Shown in pieces: positions 5,006 to 7,581 of a stretch of 7,581 bases of DNA (within the stretch, counting starts at the first letter, position 1; each line of letters opens with the position of its first letter). The notes below the pieces were generated by a model that made no database searches, was not told where the DNA came from, and worked only from the letters and a program-made list of their open reading frames with translations. This DNA comes from Synechococcales cyanobacterium PMM_0036. Lineage in GTDB: Bacteria > Cyanobacteriota > Cyanobacteriia > Elainellales > Elainellaceae. Where the stretch lies: contig CASBQM010000787.1 of assembly GCA_949127645.1 (NCBI GenBank), forward strand, positions 1 through 7,581, written 5' to 3'. The position numbers and the translations under genes are program-made.

Positions 5006-6259
5006 CTATTCTTCCGCTAGCGCTTGCTTGAGGCGATCGCGCTGCTTCTCAATCCGCCGCTCATACCATTGCATCACAGGCGTTGCGCTGTTGCCGTGAA
5101 TGACAATTGAAAGAACAACGGTTCCTAGCGTAATCCAGGCAATCATTTCTGCCACATCGCCTTGAAGCCCTCCGCCCATAGCATAGAATAAATAGTATAG
5201 CGAACCTACGCCACGAATGCCAAACCAGCCGAACAGCCAGCGTCTAGCGGGTTCGTAGCTTGCGCCGATCGTGCTAATCCACGCACCGATCGGACGAATC
5301 ACGAATAGTAATAGTCCTCCTACTAGCAGTGTGGGAGCTGCAAAGCGCAGCATTGGCTCAAAGCGGAGCAGTGAGCCTAGCAGCAAAATTGTGCCTAGCT
5401 CAGCTAATTTTTCAAATTGCTCAATAAACTCGAGCTGAGCTAGCCGCTTCTCACTATTGCGGTAGAAGTGCTGAGTTGCAATACCCGCCACAAAAACTGC
5501 TAGAAATCCGTACCCATTCACCAGTTCGGTCATGGCGTAGGTGACTAGAATAACGCTCAGCGCCACAAAGTCTTCCATCGCTTCATTCACAGGGCGACGC
5601 TTTTGAACGTACTGATCAACCCAGACAGCACCTCTAGCGATAAGAATCCCCATACCAATGCCTGACGCGATCGCCCAAATTAGATCGATCGCCACCCATT
5701 GCCCAAACCAGTCCTGCCAATTGTCGTTTTCTAACCAGTGCAACCCAAAATAAACGAAGGGAAATGCCAGCGCATCGTTGAGTCCTCCTTCAGAGGTGAG
5801 ACCAAACCGCAGCCCATCTTGATCGTCAGGATGATTGAGCTGACTTTCTGAGGCTAAAACAGGGTCTGTCGGAGCCAAAATTGCGCCCAATAAAATGGCT
5901 TCTCCCCAGGAAAGTTTCAATACCCAATGTCCTAAAGCTGCTACTGCGAAAATAGAAATGGGCATCAGAAGACCAATCAACCGTACTGTGGAACCCCAGG
6001 CACGGAAATTTAGGGGACGGTTCATCTTTAAGCCACAGCTAAACAGAGAAATTAGCACCACAATTTCGGCAACTTTCTCCAGAAATCCGGCACCCGGTCT
6101 GATCTGAATCAGGTTAAATCCGTAAGGGCTAAGGATAATTCCGGCGATCAGGTAGATGAAAGCAAAAGAGAATGGCGATCGTGTAATCCAGCCTGATCCT
6201 AACGTTACTGTGAACAGCAGGATGCCAATCACCAGCAGGTCTAGAATGTATATGTTCAC
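5006..6259 (-). CDS. CPA1/NhaP-type cation:proton antiporter
   Basis: This integral membrane protein should exchange Na+ (or K+) for H+ across the cytoplasmic or thylakoid membrane, for pH and salt homeostasis. It has 417 residues with about a dozen hydrophobic segments, the first at about 4-20 and the last at about 372-388. Key motifs are APTDPVLA (129-136), SEGGLNDALAFP (156-167) with the Asn161-Asp162 pair typical of electroneutral CPA1 exchangers, WFGIRGVGS with Arg349 (345-353), and a C-terminal HGNSATP (388-394). The cytoplasmic tail is only about 24 charged residues with no TrkA or CNMP domain. The GTG start at 6259 is supported by GAGGAG six bases upstream. It lies 151 bp downstream of the GTPase gene and 297 bp upstream of EF-G, all on the same strand. 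Ion specificity cannot be read from sequence. Confidence 0.93.
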   Translation of the reverse strand: MNIYILDLLVIGILLFTVTLGSGWITRSPFSFAFIYLIAGIILSPYGFNLIQIRPGAGFLEKVAEIVVLISLFSCGLKMNRPLNFRAWGSTVRLIGLLMPISIFAVAALGHWVLKLSWGEAILLGAILAPTDPVLASESQLNHPDDQDGLRFGLTSEGGLNDALAFPFVYFGLHWLENDNWQDWFGQWVAIDLIWAIASGIGMGILIARGAVWVDQYVQKRRPVNEAMEDFVALSVILVTYAMTELVNGYGFLAVFVAGIATQHFYRNSEKRLAQLEFIEQFEKLAELGTILLLGSLLRFEPMLRFAAPTLLVGGLLLFVIRPIGAWISTIGASYEPARRWLFGWFGIRGVGSLYYLFYAMGGGLQGDVAEMIAWITLGTVVLSIVIHGNSATPVMQWYERRIEKQRDRLKQALAEE

Positions 6260-6265
6260 CGGCGT

Positions 6266-6271
6266 CTCCTC
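6266..6271 (-). promoter_or_regulatory. Shine-Dalgarno site for the antiporter GTG start
   Basis: GAGGAG on the minus strand is spaced six bases from the GTG at 6259, supporting that start. A second AGGAGG lies further upstream at 6288-6283. Confidence 0.7.
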
Positions 6272-6282
6272 AGTCTAAATCG

Positions 6283-6318
6283 CCTCCTAACGCTACCAAC
6301 ACATTCTGTCGTTAGAGG
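6283..6318 (-). promoter_or_regulatory. Antiporter leader hairpin containing a second AGGAGG
   Basis: On the minus strand CCTCTAACG (6318-6310) pairs with CGTTAGGAGG (6292-6283), leaving one G bulged and a 17-base loop. The 3' arm contains AGGAGG, so this upstream Shine-Dalgarno-like run would be masked, while the proximal GAGGAG stays free. The bases GGTAGCGTTAGGAGG are shared with the EF-G leader apart from a TGC insertion there. Confidence 0.4.
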
Positions 6319-6410
6319 TAATCCCAAAGTTGCAACAGCGATTTGTCTTTAGGTAGATATTGTGAAATTAGGCAGCTTAGTCTGTTTAAATCTTAGATCA
6401 TGCTTGAGGC

Positions 6411-7581
6411 TTAGGTTTGCTTGAGATGGTATTCAAATCGTTCTCTAAGCTGTTCCATGGTTAAGTTTTGAGTCCAGTATTCCACTAAAGCATAACCGAA
6501 TGCAAAAGCATTCTGCTCAGGCGAACTAGAGTGTGAGTCAGAGTTGTCTATAAGCAGTGACCAAAGCGATCGCAAATCAAAGCTAATTGCGTGATCTTCT
6601 GTATTCAACAGCGCGAACAAATCATATGCCATCTGGAGTTTACCGACGACGATCGGCAGTTGCTCCACGGGTATTTGTTCGGCTAGCAAGTAGGCGAGGG
6701 CGGGAGATCCGGTCGAGAGGGTTGAAATAAACTGAAGCACAGGGCTTTTCAGGAGGGTTGTGAGTCCCTGAGTAGTGGTCATTTGGAAGGTGTAGCGATC
6801 GATGATTTGAGCGGCAGCAACGGTACGGGCTTCCAAATTACGCAAAAATCGCGCTAGACGGAGCTGCTTGGCAGGGGCGATCGTTTCTAAAAGCGCTATG
6901 GATAAAGTATCGGTGCCCCAGGCAGTTCGCCTATCGCCACCCGCCACCATCGGCAAGACCCGATCGCAAAACTCGCCCAACATCTGAGCGCGGTATTTAG
7001 TTGCCTCTCGAATAGCTTTTTCTTTAGGACGATCGCCCCACTGCCAGTCGTAGGGCGGCTCCCAATCGCGGATAGGGCGCAAGCGATCGACCTGGGTAAC
7101 AATGGCAAGGGTTGGCAAATCTTCTACTTCCGCCTTCAGGTCTTTGAGAAAATCGGCATCCATTTGTAGCGCTGGGTCAAGAGCAGGTGTCACTAGCAGC
7201 AGCAGATCCGCAGTCGTGGCGTAATCCAGCACCAGATCTCGAAAATCTTCGCGGTTTGCCTGTTCATATCCCGGTGTATCCCAGAGCGTCAGGGTTTCGC
7301 CTTCAGTCTGCCATTGGTAGCTCTGAATTTGATCGGTGCTGGGTAGCATATCAACAGCGGCTCGATCGGCTCGAAATAATGTATTGATTAGGCTGCTCTT
7401 CCCGGCTCCGGTGCGTCCCACCAGCAAAATATTAACAGGCTTTTGCTCGACTTGTTCGACAGGTTGGGCTTGGGTTAAAATCTCGCGCAGGGTTTGAGTT
7501 TTAGGCAAAGATGCACGAGATGAAGCTATAGAAATTGGGGCTGTAGAAGCAAAAGATTCGGGTAGCGTGTTGCCACTGTAG
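6411..7581 (-). CDS. P-loop GTPase, Era/HSR1-like with a DUF697-like C-terminus; 5' end probably outside window
   Basis: The protein binds and hydrolyses GTP; its cellular role is unknown. Numbering from a TTG at 7508 (365 codons), motifs are GRTGAGKSS (31-39, P-loop), WDTPG (76-80, G3) and TQVD (138-141, G4). There is a possible G5 region around AWGTDTLSIALL (196-207). The C-terminal half (about 210-365) is helical, and SPALAYLLAEQIPVEQLP to KLQMAYDLFALL (268-301) is reminiscent of DUF697/YcjF-type GTPases; it is only moderately hydrophobic. The frame remains open through all 24 further codons to the window edge with no ATG, GTG or TTG and a Ser/Ala/Pro-rich composition. The TTG at 7508 has no Shine-Dalgarno. 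The gene therefore most likely starts beyond the window, with the TTG as the alternative. It precedes the antiporter gene by 151 bp on the same strand. Confidence 0.8.
   Translation of the reverse strand, partial: YSGNTLPESFASTAPISIASSRASLPKTQTLREILTQAQPVEQVEQKPVNILLVGRTGAGKSSLINTLFRADRAAVDMLPSTDQIQSYQWQTEGETLTLWDTPGYEQANREDFRDLVLDYATTADLLLLVTPALDPALQMDADFLKDLKAEVEDLPTLAIVTQVDRLRPIRDWEPPYDWQWGDRPKEKAIREATKYRAQMLGEFCDRVLPMVAGGDRRTAWGTDTLSIALLETIAPAKQLRLARFLRNLEARTVAAAQIIDRYTFQMTTTQGLTTLLKSPVLQFISTLSTGSPALAYLLAEQIPVEQLPIVVGKLQMAYDLFALLNTEDHAISFDLRSLWSLLIDNSDSHSSSPEQNAFAFGYALVEYWTQNLTMEQLRERFEYHLKQT

Noticed and set aside
4776..5099. 107-codon plus-strand frame across the EF-G upstream region and the antiporter 3' end
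   Set aside because: It overlaps the end of the antiporter gene antisense and runs through hairpins and dyads; no start signal or recognisable product.
1496..6573. Repeated GCGATCGC octamers as regulatory sites
   Set aside because: These are HIP1 sequences spread through cyanobacterial genomes, mostly inside genes here; used only as a taxonomic hint.

Overview
The window looks like chromosomal DNA of a cyanobacterium. Six copies of the octamer GCGATCGC (HIP1; at 1496, 2180, 2979, 5033, 5667 and 6566) occur in 7.6 kb, far above chance. Several proteins are of types known mainly from cyanobacteria: a DUF6464-like protein, a small secreted protein of unknown function, a phosphoketolase of the slr0453 type, and a second EF-G of the slr1463 type. 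Filamentous or Leptolyngbya-like relatives are plausible, but the genus cannot be fixed from this stretch.

Layout. 1-526 (minus): N-terminal 175 codons of phosphoketolase, cut by the window edge. 527-1399: about 870 bp without a convincing gene, holding a candidate promoter, a 13-bp x 3 tandem repeat, a 15-bp x 5 tandem repeat with open frames on both strands, and two small hairpins. 1400-1942 (plus): a small exported protein with two cysteines. 1966-2095: a 130-bp MITE-like element with 12-bp terminal inverted repeats and two internal palindromes. 2141-2506 (minus): DUF6464-like protein with a four-Cys C-terminus. 2624-4708 (minus): complete elongation factor G, standing alone outside a str operon. 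5006-6259 (minus): CPA1/NhaP-type cation:proton antiporter. 6411-7581 (minus): P-loop GTPase whose reading frame stays open to the right edge.

How the genes relate. The four minus-strand genes from the GTPase down to the DUF6464 gene point the same way. Each gap holds its own hairpins or promoter-like sites, so they look more like separately expressed housekeeping and accessory genes than one operon. Phosphoketolase belongs to central carbon metabolism, EF-G to translation (with the cysteine pair linked to redox control in Synechocystis), and the antiporter to Na+/pH homeostasis. No defence system, CRISPR array, tRNA, rRNA or intact insertion sequence was found.

The most unusual features are non-coding. 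The leaders of the EF-G and antiporter genes share a GGTAGCGTT-(TGC)-AGGAGG motif next to or inside a hairpin and 23-34 nt upstream of the start codon. The 15-bp repeat array at 1186-1263 and the MITE also deserve a look.
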